From Planctomycetota bacterium (lineage in GTDB: Bacteria > Planctomycetota > Planctomycetia > Planctomycetales > Planctomycetaceae), in contig JAHZKX010000041.1 in assembly GCA_022600195.1 (NCBI GenBank), forward strand, positions 106,400 to 170,399: 64,000 bases of DNA, in the 5' to 3' direction. The notes beneath the pieces were generated by a model. It ran no database searches. It saw only the letters and a list, made by a program, of their open reading frames with translations, and had not been told where the DNA came from. Position numbers and translations under genes: made by a program. Below are positions 46,562 through 56,192 of this stretch, piece after piece (the first letter of the stretch is position 1; each line of letters begins with the position of its first letter).

Positions 46562-48850
46562 ATGGTCACAGAATATATGCAAAATTCTCGACCACATATT
46601 GTCATCGGTCCTGTTTATCCCGGTATAGGGTCCTGGGAGTGGATCGGGGAAAAGATGGCCGAGGAGCTTTCACAATACTACGAGATCGAATTCTTTTCAG
46701 ATTCTATTCCAGACAGTGATCTGGCAATCATCATTAAATATGATTTCGCGCCATTAATGAATTCGAAGCCGAAAGATGTTCCGGTCATCTTTTGTCCCGT
46801 TGACTGCTATGGATCGGCTCGAGAAATCGACCGTGACGGAAAATGGCTGTTTCAATGTCAACAGATCATCACACACTCTGAATTCCTCAGAAAATACTAT
46901 TGTGCTTATGCACCCGTCGAATATGTTGATCATCATGTTCGTTTTATTACGAAAACCATAGCTCCAAAACCAATCGACGGGCCAATCTTATGGACGGGGA
47001 TTCGTTCTAATGTTCCTCCTTTGATCGAATGGGTGAATCAACATTCCTTACCACGAGAATTATGGGTACTGGCAAATCTTGAACAGGGAAAGTCTTCTGT
47101 ACCTCAGGATGCTCTAGGATTTTCTAATAACAACTCCATCCGAATTGAAAACTGGGATCCGCAAAAACATATCACTTGGGCCGAACTCGCCAGTAGTGCC
47201 ATTGACGTCAAAGGATCCGATTTTCGAGCGCGGCATAAGCCACCTGCAAAAGCCCAGGATTATATTGCGTCCGGCCTGCCATTGGCCATGAATGCAGAGA
47301 GTTCTAGTGTTAAACACTTAGCCAAGAGGGGATTTCAAGTCGCTTCAGTAGAAGACCAGGACTATTGGTTCTCTGATGAATATCGTAATCAAACAATTAA
47401 ATTTGGTTCAGAACTGCGCAACACACTTTCGCGAGAAAACATCGGAAAACGATTCAAAACAATCATTGATACTGTTCTAAGTAATGAAGTCTCAAAGAAA
47501 CAAAATAAGCCAAAATTACCAATACTCCAAAATAGCTTTCAACTTAAAGCAGACCATCAAATTGAACAAAACGAACAAGAAACGGCGGCTCAAAGCGATA
47601 CAAAAATAGCCATCATCAGTTTTTTATATAACTGGCCCTCCACCGGGGGTGGCAACATCCATACAACGGAATTGGTTCAGTTTCTTGGTTATGCTGGCTA
47701 CGACGTTCAACACATCTGTGTCCGCTTTGATCCCTGGCAAATTGGTCAGATTGAATCGGAGGCTCCCATACAGAGCCAAGTATTGAATTTTGCGGATTCT
47801 GAATGGAATGCCAAGAATATTCGTGAACGAATTCGAAATGCAGTCCAAAAATGGGATCCGGAATTTGCTATTATTACTGATAGCTGGAATTTCAAGCCGC
47901 ATTTAGCGGAAGCAGTCAATGATTACCCTTACTTTTTACGAATGCAGGCTCAGGAATGCCTCTGTCCTTTGAATAACTTGCAAATGCTTCCCACACCTCA
48001 AGGATTAACCGTTTGCCCCAATAATCAGTTTTTGAATTCAGAAGAATGTTTTCATTGCCTTATTAAAAATCGCTCGGGCCAGTTGCATCAACTGGAACGA
48101 CAACTGAGTGGAGTCGGGTCTTCTGACTATAACGATCTCCTCAATCAGTCCTTTCAAAATGCAGAAGCGGTGCTCGTACTAAACCCAACGATTGCAGAGC
48201 AGTATCAGCGATTTTGTGAGAATGTCGAAGTTGTCACATGGGGAATGGATGAACGGCGCTTTCCCTGGCCAAAACCATCCAACGAGGAATATCCACGTGA
48301 AATCAATGCAGAGAAATTTTCCATCCTCTTTGCAGGTTTAGTTCACGAACCCATTAAGGGTTTTTCTGTTTTGCTGGCAGCGTGCGAGCAATTATGGAAA
48401 CAACGCAAAGATTTTGAACTCATTGTGACCTCTGATCCACCTCAAAAACAACACGAGTTCGCGAAATACATTGGTTGGAAATCTCAGATTGAACTTCCGC
48501 TCTGTTATCGACACTGTGATCTCTGCGCCGTTCCAACCATTGTACCCGATGGTCTCAGCCGCACTTCGGTTGAAGCCATGGCCAGCGGCCTGCCCGTCAT
48601 TGGGAGTCGCATCGGTGGTTTACCCTATAGTGTTTCAGATCAAGAAACAGGAATTCTTTGTCAGCCGGAAGACGTTGATGATTGGACATCGAAGTTAAAC
48701 CGCTTGATGGATCAACCCGAGTTATTGAGAATCTATGGCAAACAGGGAAGAGCCATCTTTGAAGAACGCTTTCGATGGAACGATGTGATAAACCGAGATT
48801 ACCAACGTCTCTTCAGCAAGAGTAACCAACACAATGTCGTAGCAAAGTAA
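46562..48850 (+). CDS. Two-domain glycosyltransferase (GT4-type C-terminus)
   Basis: 762 residues with two GT-B-like halves. N-half (1-310): HIVIGPVYPGIGSWEWIGEKMAEEL and the late motif RHKPPAKAQDYIASGLPLAMN, resembling a nucleotide-sugar-binding half. C-half (345-755): IAIISFLYNWPSTGGGNIHTTELV, a Cys-rich insert (ECLCPLNN...LTVCPN...EECFHC) that may bind zinc, and the GT4 signature DGLSRTSVEAMASGLPVIGSRIGGLP with the E-x7-E-like acids. A retaining transferase acting in the cytosol is likely; donor and acceptor are unknown. The ATG has no clear Shine-Dalgarno. The methyltransferase gene starts 19 bases after its stop. Confidence 0.88.
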   Translation: MVTEYMQNSRPHIVIGPVYPGIGSWEWIGEKMAEELSQYYEIEFFSDSIPDSDLAIIIKYDFAPLMNSKPKDVPVIFCPVDCYGSAREIDRDGKWLFQCQQIITHSEFLRKYYCAYAPVEYVDHHVRFITKTIAPKPIDGPILWTGIRSNVPPLIEWVNQHSLPRELWVLANLEQGKSSVPQDALGFSNNNSIRIENWDPQKHITWAELASSAIDVKGSDFRARHKPPAKAQDYIASGLPLAMNAESSSVKHLAKRGFQVASVEDQDYWFSDEYRNQTIKFGSELRNTLSRENIGKRFKTIIDTVLSNEVSKKQNKPKLPILQNSFQLKADHQIEQNEQETAAQSDTKIAIISFLYNWPSTGGGNIHTTELVQFLGYAGYDVQHICVRFDPWQIGQIESEAPIQSQVLNFADSEWNAKNIRERIRNAVQKWDPEFAIITDSWNFKPHLAEAVNDYPYFLRMQAQECLCPLNNLQMLPTPQGLTVCPNNQFLNSEECFHCLIKNRSGQLHQLERQLSGVGSSDYNDLLNQSFQNAEAVLVLNPTIAEQYQRFCENVEVVTWGMDERRFPWPKPSNEEYPREINAEKFSILFAGLVHEPIKGFSVLLAACEQLWKQRKDFELIVTSDPPQKQHEFAKYIGWKSQIELPLCYRHCDLCAVPTIVPDGLSRTSVEAMASGLPVIGSRIGGLPYSVSDQETGILCQPEDVDDWTSKLNRLMDQPELLRIYGKQGRAIFEERFRWNDVINRDYQRLFSKSNQHNVVAK

Positions 48851-48869
48851 TTGATTGGAGTGGTCCTCT

Positions 48870-49391
48870 ATGGCTCATCCTGCACAACAAGAGTTTTGTC
48901 GTGAAGTGAAACTTCGATTTCCCGATTTCTTTGCTAATACCCATGTTTTGGAAGTTGGTTCTCGAGATGTCAACGGTTCCGTTCGCGATGAATTTACAGA
49001 CTCTGACTATATTGGCATTGATGCAGAAGCCGGTAAAGGCGTTGATCAGGCCTGCTTGGGACACGAATTTGAAGCCCCTCCGCAATCATTTGATGTCGTC
49101 TGTTCGTTAGAAACGTTCGAGCACGATCCTCATGCTCCACAAACCGTAGCCAACATGCTCAAACTCTTGCGACCGGGTGGTTTGTTTTTCATGACCTGTG
49201 CAGGAGAGGGGCGAAAAGAGCACGGAACAAAACGAACTGGACCACTTTATGGTCCTGATGAAAATTATTATGGAAATGTGAGTCATGCAATGTTTCTTGA
49301 TTGGATTCAGGAGACATCCTTTGAAGAGCTTTATCTGAAACATAACAAAGCAGTCAGTGATTTATATTGTTTTGCCATCAAAGCACAATGA
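48870..49391 (+). CDS. Class I SAM-dependent methyltransferase
   Basis: 173 residues from ATG 48870, preceded by GGAG at 9 bases; an upstream TTG frame is not needed. Motif I VLEVGSRDVNGSVR, motif II YIGIDAEAGKGVD, motif IV FDVVCSLETFEHDPHAPQTV and post-motif LLRPGGLFFMTCAG are all in place. It is a small, core-only methyltransferase. Its place between two glycosyltransferase genes suggests O- or N-methylation of a sugar or of the glycosylated product. Confidence 0.9.
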   Translation: MAHPAQQEFCREVKLRFPDFFANTHVLEVGSRDVNGSVRDEFTDSDYIGIDAEAGKGVDQACLGHEFEAPPQSFDVVCSLETFEHDPHAPQTVANMLKLLRPGGLFFMTCAGEGRKEHGTKRTGPLYGPDENYYGNVSHAMFLDWIQETSFEELYLKHNKAVSDLYCFAIKAQ

Positions 49392-49413
49392 TTGGAATTT
49401 AGAGAGGTAATAC

Positions 49414-52400
49414 GTGACAATCAAACGAGTCGCTCTCATCTTCGATAATCAGGCTCGACCTGAAACGACGGGGTTTTACTGCAGACGGGCACTGGGTAAC
49501 TTTGTAGAGGTGGAACACTTCCTACCGGAAGAAGTTTCAGAGATCCCCCCAGGAAAATTTGACCTGTTTCTCAATATAGATGACGGATTTCAATATCATT
49601 TACCCGATCATCTTCGGCCTGCCGCGTGCTGGGTGATCGATACTCACATGAATTTTGAATGGTGCCTGGAAAAAGCAGCACACTATGACTATGTTTTTGC
49701 AGCTCAAAGAGATGGTGTTCTGAACTTACGAAATAAGGGCATCGAATCCGCTCACTGGTTACCATTGGCCTGCGATCCGGAAATTCACCGTCCCTACCAG
49801 GCAACAAAACAATTTGATTTTTCTTTTGTTGGCAATCTTGTAGGCACCGAACGAAGTGCCTTACTGGAGTCCCTGGTTCAAAAGTACCCTGACAACTTTG
49901 TTGGCCAAAAATACTTTGAAGAGATGGCTCGGATTTATTCTGCCTCACGCCTTATTTTTAATCGCAGTGTCAAAAATGACATTAATATGCGTGTATTCGA
50001 AGGGATGGGCTGTGGTGGACTCCTTTTAACAAATGACCTTACAGAAAACGGTCAGTCTGAGCTTTTTACGGAGGGGGTTCATCTTGCAACCTACAGTTGC
50101 CCTGAAGAGCTACACGAAAAGTTGGACTATTATCTCAAACCTGAGACAGAGCGAGATAAGATTGCCCAGCAGGGGTATGAATTAGTTGTCTCTCAGCACA
50201 CATATCAACATCGAATGCAAACCCTGCTGGCTTCGATTACTGAGTCTCAGTCAAAAACTAGAATCTCAATGAGTTCAACCCCTTCTACTACCAATCCCGC
50301 ACCCCCAATAGAAATCGATCAGCCTGAATTTCAAATCCCTTTACCGGACAAGTCCGTTTCTGCTTGTCTCCTTTCCTGGAAACGACCCGATAATATTGCG
50401 CAAATCGTAACGGACTTACGACACAATCCCTTTATCGATGACATTCTCATCTGGAACAATAACCCGGAAATCCATTTAGAAATTGAAATGGAGGGAGTGC
50501 ATGTTATTCAATCTGACAAGAACCTTGTGACGTATGGACGCTTCTTGTGCGCACAACGTGCCAAACACTCGATTATTTACACTCAAGACGACGATTGCAT
50601 CGTCCACAACATCCCAGAGCTGTATGAGTCTTTCCTGGCGTCTCCGGATCAGATCGCTCATGGGTTGAAACACCCGCATCTATTTGAAAACGCCAACAAC
50701 TGTTTTGGTAAGGCGCAAATGGCGTTAGTGGGTTGGGGGGCTTTCTTTCAAAAGGAGTGGGTTAATAAGCTTGAAACCTATAAAGCCGCATTTGGAGAGG
50801 ATGAGCTTCTCATCAGGAAGGCGGATCGCATTTTTTCTCTGCTTTTGAACAGGCGACATCAATCACAGTTAGCGAATGTTACCGATCTGGAGGGGGCAAG
50901 CGGAGTAGAAGCTCTTTCCGTTCTCGATGACCATTTGGAAATGAGCGACAGAGCCGTTCGAAGAGCGCTTTCGATTCTACAAAATGGTTCTGAGATCAAA
51001 ACTGGCTACACCAATGATTCATTGCCAACGTCGAAACAAGATCGTCAGTATTTTGAATTTCCGCGTCCGGAAGTAGTGGCTTTAATTCCCACGTCGACTC
51101 GAAATGTTCTTGATCTAGGATGTGGAACTGGACGTCTGGGTGAGTCGGTCAAACAACGTCAGGCGGCAAATGTAACAGGTGTTGAGTTGGATGGCTTTGC
51201 AGCAAACTTAGCCCTCAAACGCCTGGACCGAGTCGTTCAGCAGAATATTGAGGAACTTTCGGGTGAGTTTACAGAGAAAGAGTTTGACTGCGTCGTCTGT
51301 GCTGATGTGATCGAACACCTGAGATCACCAGAACAGGTTTTAGACAAAATCGCCCACTGGCTGACTCCCGAAGGTACGATTGTCGCCAGCATACCCAACG
51401 TCAGAAACCAGAGTGTGCTGACTGGACTAATTGAAGGCAACTGGACTTATGAGCGCGCGGGATTGCTCGATCAGACTCACTATCGTTTTTTCACTCGTCG
51501 TGAAATCGAAAAACTTTTCTTTCGCGCAGGATTTCAAATCGATAAGCTCCAAATCGTACCGGGACCGGGTTTTCAGGAATGGCAAAGCCAAGGCTTCCCA
51601 GGAAAAATCCAAATCGGCAATTTGCACATTGATGGGCTCCCCCCTGAAGAAGTGGAAGAATTTTATGCGTATCAGTATCTAATCACCGCTACCAAGCGAC
51701 CTCAACCCGATTATGGACTGACTTCTATTATCATTGTGACGCATAACCAACTTCCCTACACACAACAGTGTATTGACAGCCTGAGAATGCGAACGGATGA
51801 GCCTTACGAATTGATCTTAGTTGATAATGGCTCAACAGATGGAACTCCCGATTACTTAAACACATTAGCCGATGCCCGAGTGATCCTCAATTCAGAAAAT
51901 CGTGGATTCCCTGCCGCCGTAAATCAGGGAATGGAAGTCGCTTCCGGCGAAAACATCCTGCTATTGAACAACGACACGCTTCTGACGACTGGCTGGTTAA
52001 ATCGCTTGCTGGCGCGGCTTCATTCTGCACCAGATATTGGAATTGTAGGTCCCGTATCAAACAACGTCAGTGGTCCACAGCAGGTCCCAGTTTCTTATAC
52101 TGATTTATCCAGCTTGGATGGTTTTGCCTGGGATTGGGGCAAAAAACATGACCGGCAATCAGTGAATGAAGAGCGTTTGGTTGGGTTTTGTATGCTTATG
52201 AAACGCGAGATTGTTGATCTTATAGGGGACATGGACGAACGGTTTGGCATTGGCTGCTTTGAGGACGACGATTTTTGTCGGAGAACAAACGCAGCCGGAT
52301 ACCGAACCGTGATCGCTGTTGACTCGTTCGTGCATCACTTTGGCAGCCGCTCCTTTATTGGATCGGGCGCTGATTTCTCTGGGATCATGCAAGAGAACGC

Positions 52401-54084
52401 TCAAAAATATCAAGAGAAATGGCAACCAGAAGCAAAAAAGGAAGAGCAACATCAGTTAATTTCTGATGTTGAGGAGATCGAACATCCACACACACTCTCG
52501 CTCTGCATGATTGTGCGTGATAACGAGGATACTATTGGTCCTTGCCTGGAAAGTATTCGTCCCTGGGTGGATGAAATCATTATCGTTGATACTGGATCCA
52601 TAGATCGAACTCCAGAAATCTGTCGCGAGTACGGCGCCCGCATGTTTGAATTTCCCTGGTGTGATGATTTCTCAGCAGCCCGTAATGAATCCATCAAACA
52701 TGCTACCGGCAAATGGATTTTCTGGATGGACTCTGATGACACGATCACTGAGGAGTGCGGAAGAAAACTCAAAGAATTGGCTAATCAATCTCATCCTGAT
52801 CATACTCTGGGGTATATCATGCAAGTTCACTGTCCGGGGCCAGAGGGTGATGTGAGTATGACGGCCGTGGATCATGTAAAGCTCTTTCGTAATCTTCCAG
52901 AGTTACAGTTTGAGCATCGAATACACGAGCAGATCATCCCCGCCATCAGAAGACGCGGAGGTGAGGTGTCATGGACTGATCTCTATGTCGTACATTCAGG
53001 ATCAGACCATAGTGTTGAAGGACGCAAACGCAAGCTGGAACGCGATTATCGGCTGCTGGAATTAGATAACAAAGAGCGTCCCAACCATCCCTTTGTTTTG
53101 TTCAATCTGGGAATGACTTATGCAGACGACGAAAAGTATCCGGAAGCAATTAAATACTTAAAACAGTGTCTTGAAGTTTCCCATCCGGAAGAATCTCAAG
53201 TCCGGAAGGCCTATGCACTATTAGTCAATGCCCTTTCTCAAAACGAACAGCAAGAGGAAGCCTGGGACTATTGCTGTCAGGGGCTAACCCATTTTTCTAA
53301 CGATAAAGAACTCTTGTTTCGACAGGCGATGTTGCACCATCACTTTGGTCGGTTGCTTGATGCAGAACAAACTTACCTGCGCGTGATCAATGAACAAACC
53401 GACCGCCACTTCACCAGCATTGATGTCGGATTGTGTGGTTATAAAACCCGTCATAATTTAGCCATCGTCTACGATGACATGGGAAAATTAGAACTGGCGG
53501 AAGAACAATGGCGTCTGATTATCAAAGAAATCCCGACCTACGCAACAGCCTGGAAATGCCTGGGGGAGACTCTGCTCAAAGCAGATAAGTTGGAACAGGT
53601 CGAGCAGTTGGTGATGAAGATGCGTGGACAGGCAGAAACACACATAGATGGTTTCGTTCTCTCTGCACGACTTTTAGAGCGACAGGGGAATCCAGACCAA
53701 GCTATTCAGTTATTACAAAACAAACTCAATCAGAAGCCAGAAGAACTGGACCTGTTGCGAGAATTGTGTCGCCTCAATTTCGAACGGTCAACGCCTGAAG
53801 ACGCATTACCGGCTTTACAAACACTGGCTGAAATAGACCCCAGTGATCCGTCCGCGTTGCATAATCTGGGCACGGCACTTTTACAACTCAATCAATTTGA
53901 TGCTGCAGTCGCAAACTACAAAAAATCATTAGAACTCCGACCAGATTCAGCAGATACCTGGAACTTGCTCGGCCATGCGTATCAAAATCAGGGAGATCAC
54001 TTAAATGCAAAAAGTGCCTGGCAGGAGGCATTGCAAATTTGTCCCGGTCATTTAGAAGCGACACAACTATTGAATTCAGTTTAA
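49414..54084 (+). CDS. Giant fusion: CgeB-type GT, GT-A, methyltransferase, two GT2 domains and TPR
   Basis: 1,556 residues, GTG start with GAGAGG 6 bases before it. Domain order: CgeB/Glyco_trans_1_2-like GT-B domain (1-275; FVGNLVGTERSALLE, MRVFEGMGCGGLLLTNDL); GT-A-like domain with TQDDDC (305-440); SAM methyltransferase (555-745; NVLDLGCGTGRLGES, CVVCADVIEHLRSPEQ); GT2 domain (769-1010; SIIIVTHNQLPYTQQCIDSLR, VDNGSTDGTPDY); second GT2 domain (1026-1200; LCMIVRDNEDTIGPCLES, WMDSDDTITEE); TPR array (1205-1556). The TPRs may hold a protein acceptor as in O-GlcNAc transferase. Probably builds a methylated oligosaccharide processively in the cytosol. Confidence 0.9.
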   Translation: MTIKRVALIFDNQARPETTGFYCRRALGNFVEVEHFLPEEVSEIPPGKFDLFLNIDDGFQYHLPDHLRPAACWVIDTHMNFEWCLEKAAHYDYVFAAQRDGVLNLRNKGIESAHWLPLACDPEIHRPYQATKQFDFSFVGNLVGTERSALLESLVQKYPDNFVGQKYFEEMARIYSASRLIFNRSVKNDINMRVFEGMGCGGLLLTNDLTENGQSELFTEGVHLATYSCPEELHEKLDYYLKPETERDKIAQQGYELVVSQHTYQHRMQTLLASITESQSKTRISMSSTPSTTNPAPPIEIDQPEFQIPLPDKSVSACLLSWKRPDNIAQIVTDLRHNPFIDDILIWNNNPEIHLEIEMEGVHVIQSDKNLVTYGRFLCAQRAKHSIIYTQDDDCIVHNIPELYESFLASPDQIAHGLKHPHLFENANNCFGKAQMALVGWGAFFQKEWVNKLETYKAAFGEDELLIRKADRIFSLLLNRRHQSQLANVTDLEGASGVEALSVLDDHLEMSDRAVRRALSILQNGSEIKTGYTNDSLPTSKQDRQYFEFPRPEVVALIPTSTRNVLDLGCGTGRLGESVKQRQAANVTGVELDGFAANLALKRLDRVVQQNIEELSGEFTEKEFDCVVCADVIEHLRSPEQVLDKIAHWLTPEGTIVASIPNVRNQSVLTGLIEGNWTYERAGLLDQTHYRFFTRREIEKLFFRAGFQIDKLQIVPGPGFQEWQSQGFPGKIQIGNLHIDGLPPEEVEEFYAYQYLITATKRPQPDYGLTSIIIVTHNQLPYTQQCIDSLRMRTDEPYELILVDNGSTDGTPDYLNTLADARVILNSENRGFPAAVNQGMEVASGENILLLNNDTLLTTGWLNRLLARLHSAPDIGIVGPVSNNVSGPQQVPVSYTDLSSLDGFAWDWGKKHDRQSVNEERLVGFCMLMKREIVDLIGDMDERFGIGCFEDDDFCRRTNAAGYRTVIAVDSFVHHFGSRSFIGSGADFSGIMQENAQKYQEKWQPEAKKEEQHQLISDVEEIEHPHTLSLCMIVRDNEDTIGPCLESIRPWVDEIIIVDTGSIDRTPEICREYGARMFEFPWCDDFSAARNESIKHATGKWIFWMDSDDTITEECGRKLKELANQSHPDHTLGYIMQVHCPGPEGDVSMTAVDHVKLFRNLPELQFEHRIHEQIIPAIRRRGGEVSWTDLYVVHSGSDHSVEGRKRKLERDYRLLELDNKERPNHPFVLFNLGMTYADDEKYPEAIKYLKQCLEVSHPEESQVRKAYALLVNALSQNEQQEEAWDYCCQGLTHFSNDKELLFRQAMLHHHFGRLLDAEQTYLRVINEQTDRHFTSIDVGLCGYKTRHNLAIVYDDMGKLELAEEQWRLIIKEIPTYATAWKCLGETLLKADKLEQVEQLVMKMRGQAETHIDGFVLSARLLERQGNPDQAIQLLQNKLNQKPEELDLLRELCRLNFERSTPEDALPALQTLAEIDPSDPSALHNLGTALLQLNQFDAAVANYKKSLELRPDSADTWNLLGHAYQNQGDHLNAKSAWQEALQICPGHLEATQLLNSV

Positions 54085-54124
54085 AAGTATTCCCTGATGT
54101 ATATGAAATGGAATTAAGTATCGG

Positions 54125-54730
54125 ATGGCCTATTTGCTCCCCCATTGTTTGATTCTGCACATTCCCAAGACTGGCTCTGATTGGGTTCGTGCTGCTTGTC
54201 AAGAAGCCGTCGAAGGGCCGATCTCTGAGGTTGGTGACTGGCATTGTGACTTGCAGACTGCCAAACAGATTCTGCAGGAGAAAGGCATGGGGATCCCTTT
54301 AATTGGTACCTTTGTCCGACACCCAATGGACTGGTATCGATCTGCGTGGTTGTATTGGAAAGAAACCGATCGTTTTCCTCGTTTGGAATCTGAACCAAAG
54401 GTAGAGACAGATGACTTTGAGCTGTTTGTTCGCAATTGTATGACGGTTGAGCCTCGGGGCTATGTTTCGACCCTTTATGAACGGTTTACAGGTACTATAC
54501 CTGGAGAAATATCTGTGATTGGAAAGCAGGAGAACCTTGTCGATGATCTGGTTCGTCTTTTAAAGCTCGCAGGGGAATCATTTGATGAGGGGAAACTGAG
54601 ATCAGTGAAATCCCAAAATGTAGGTGGCCATAAGACAGGTGTCAGATTCACTGGGTACTCCTATGAGTTAGCTCGAGATGTAATTTTGCATGAACAACTT
54701 GTACTGGAACGATTCGGATACACATATTAA
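54125..54730 (+). CDS. Sulfotransferase-like protein
   Basis: 201 residues. The 5'-phosphosulfate-binding loop is present as HIPKTGSDWVR (residues 12-22). The 3'-phosphate motif appears as TFVRHPMDWYRSAW (about 62-75). Together these are the two PAPS-binding signatures of the sulfotransferase fold. It is short for the family (usually 250-300), but the C-terminus looks complete. Position in the glyco cluster suggests sulfation of a glycan or protein, adding negative charge. The ATG has no strong ribosome-binding site. Confidence 0.75.
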   Translation: MAYLLPHCLILHIPKTGSDWVRAACQEAVEGPISEVGDWHCDLQTAKQILQEKGMGIPLIGTFVRHPMDWYRSAWLYWKETDRFPRLESEPKVETDDFELFVRNCMTVEPRGYVSTLYERFTGTIPGEISVIGKQENLVDDLVRLLKLAGESFDEGKLRSVKSQNVGGHKTGVRFTGYSYELARDVILHEQLVLERFGYTY

Positions 54731-54818
54731 ATAATTAAATCGATTTTTATTTCTTCACTGAAAGAAGAAGTTTCTATCGAAAGCAAACTCTTCTATTTTA
54801 ATTATTGAAATCACTACC

Positions 54819-55469
54819 TTGGAAGATCAGGAGTTACAGGTGAAGATTGACCGTGTTGAATTGAATACTGTATATGCAGATCGAGGTATGTCAAAGCAAT
54901 TATGGGCTACAGAATGGGCACTTGATCTATGGGACAAGTATGACGCATTAAAGTCGGGTGATACGGTTGTTGATCTTGGATGTGGGGAACGGTTTTCAGC
55001 GGCGATGTCCCTGGACTCCACAATTAATTATATCGGATTTGATGTTAAAAGAGATTCAGTGGAAACTGGATCACAACTCTATCCGCAATATCACTGGTTG
55101 CATGCAGATATTCACAATGAGATGTATAATCCAACTGGAGTCATTGACCCAGAGAGTTTTCAATTTCCAATTGCATCTAATACAGCCGATCTGGTGGTCT
55201 GCGCTTCATTGTTTACGCATCTGGAAACTTTGACGGTAGCGAAGAATTATCTAGGTGAGATAAAAAGAATGATAAAACCTGGTGGTCATTTATGGATCAG
55301 CTGGTTTCGTTCTCCACCAAACGAAGTTTGCTCAGATGCCAGTCGAACTGTTTTTACTGAAACCGAGATTATCAATCTGATTGGGGGTTGGCTGACGCTC
55401 AAATTCACGATCGCAGGTATGTCAGAAGGCTACCATGATCAATGGGTTATGCTTGGGCAAGTAGATTAG
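54819..55469 (+). CDS. Class I SAM-dependent methyltransferase
   Basis: 216 residues with a TTG start; the next Met is residue 24, which would cut into the fold, so TTG or another non-ATG start is preferred. Motif I VVDLGCGERFSAAM, motif II YIGFDVKRDSVETG, motif IV ADLVVCASLFTHL and IKPGGHLWISWF are clear. Core-only methyltransferase; the substrate is probably a glycan of this cluster. It ends the first half of the cluster: an AT-rich 330-base gap with a promoter follows. Confidence 0.85.
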   Translation: MEDQELQVKIDRVELNTVYADRGMSKQLWATEWALDLWDKYDALKSGDTVVDLGCGERFSAAMSLDSTINYIGFDVKRDSVETGSQLYPQYHWLHADIHNEMYNPTGVIDPESFQFPIASNTADLVVCASLFTHLETLTVAKNYLGEIKRMIKPGGHLWISWFRSPPNEVCSDASRTVFTETEIINLIGGWLTLKFTIAGMSEGYHDQWVMLGQVD

Positions 55470-55798
55470 ATTTACTTTGAGTTATCTGCTTTAATTTCGA
55501 AGTAGAAAGAAGCAGCAGCCAAAGCATATCAGGCAGCCCTCATTTTTGCCTTGATCAAATGGAATAAATGAGTCATCCGGGTTGGTGTCGCTAATAGAAA
55601 AGAGAATAAAGTAGTAAATATAGTTTAACAAATATATTTCATATAAATTGCCTTGTCTCAAAAGGAGTTATTGCAGCTGTGTCATTGACACTGTTCCACT
55701 TTGTCCAAATGTTCTTGACTAACAAAATGCACAATGTATAACAGATCATGTTTACGTAATATGGCATAATAAACAAATTATCTAGTAGCTAATAAACA
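55470..55798. other. Intergenic region separating the two halves of the glyco/RHS cluster
   Basis: About 330 AT-rich bases with no gene. The last 85 bases hold a promoter-like hexamer pair (reported separately). No terminator hairpin was recognised after the methyltransferase gene. Confidence 0.45.
55715..55742 (+). promoter_or_regulatory. Sigma-70-like promoter of the NifU-like/zinc-module/RHS operon
   Basis: TTGACT (55715-55720) and TATAAC (55737-55742) are separated by 16 bases and lie about 55 bases before the ATG at 55799. This is the best consensus-like promoter in the accessory region and implies that the RHS operon is transcribed separately from the upstream glycosyltransferase genes. 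Confidence 0.55.
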
Positions 55799-56188
55799 AT
55801 GGCACATTACTCTGAGGCTGTTATGGATCATTTTCAGTCCCCCCGAAACCAAGGGAGGATGGATGATCCTGATCGCGTTGGGCTGGCTGGTACACCAGGC
55901 CAAGGACCATATTTACTTATCCAAGTCAAAATCAAGAACGATCAAATTATTGACGTCAGATTTCAGTCACATGGTTGTGGTCCTACGATTGCCAGTGGGT
56001 CTCTCTTAACAGAATTAATCCAAGGAAAAACACTAACAGAATGTCAGGTGATCACTGACAAAATCTTGCTCGAAGAATTGGGCGGACTGCCTCCTCACAA
56101 GCGACATTGCGTTGGATATGCGGTACAGGCATTAAAGCAAATACTAAAAGACGATGTTGAATTGAACGGTAATATTGAAATGGATTGA
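55799..56188 (+). CDS. NifU/IscU-like scaffold protein lacking the first cluster Cys
   Basis: 129 residues, aligned end to end with the IscU/NifU N-terminal domain: the opening MAHYSEAVMDHFQSPRN, then VRFQSHGCGPTIASGSLLTELIQGK (Cys60) and PPHKRHC (His103, Cys104). In IscU the first ligand and the assisting Asp sit in GAPACGD; here the segment reads GTPGQGP, so Cys is Gln35 and Asp is Pro37. It may bind a cluster with only two Cys plus His, bind zinc, or not act as an assembly scaffold. No IscS, IscA or ferredoxin gene is nearby. The next gene follows after 4 bases. No clear Shine-Dalgarno. Confidence 0.85.
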   Translation: MAHYSEAVMDHFQSPRNQGRMDDPDRVGLAGTPGQGPYLLIQVKIKNDQIIDVRFQSHGCGPTIASGSLLTELIQGKTLTECQVITDKILLEELGGLPPHKRHCVGYAVQALKQILKDDVELNGNIEMD

Positions 56189-56192
56189 GTTC

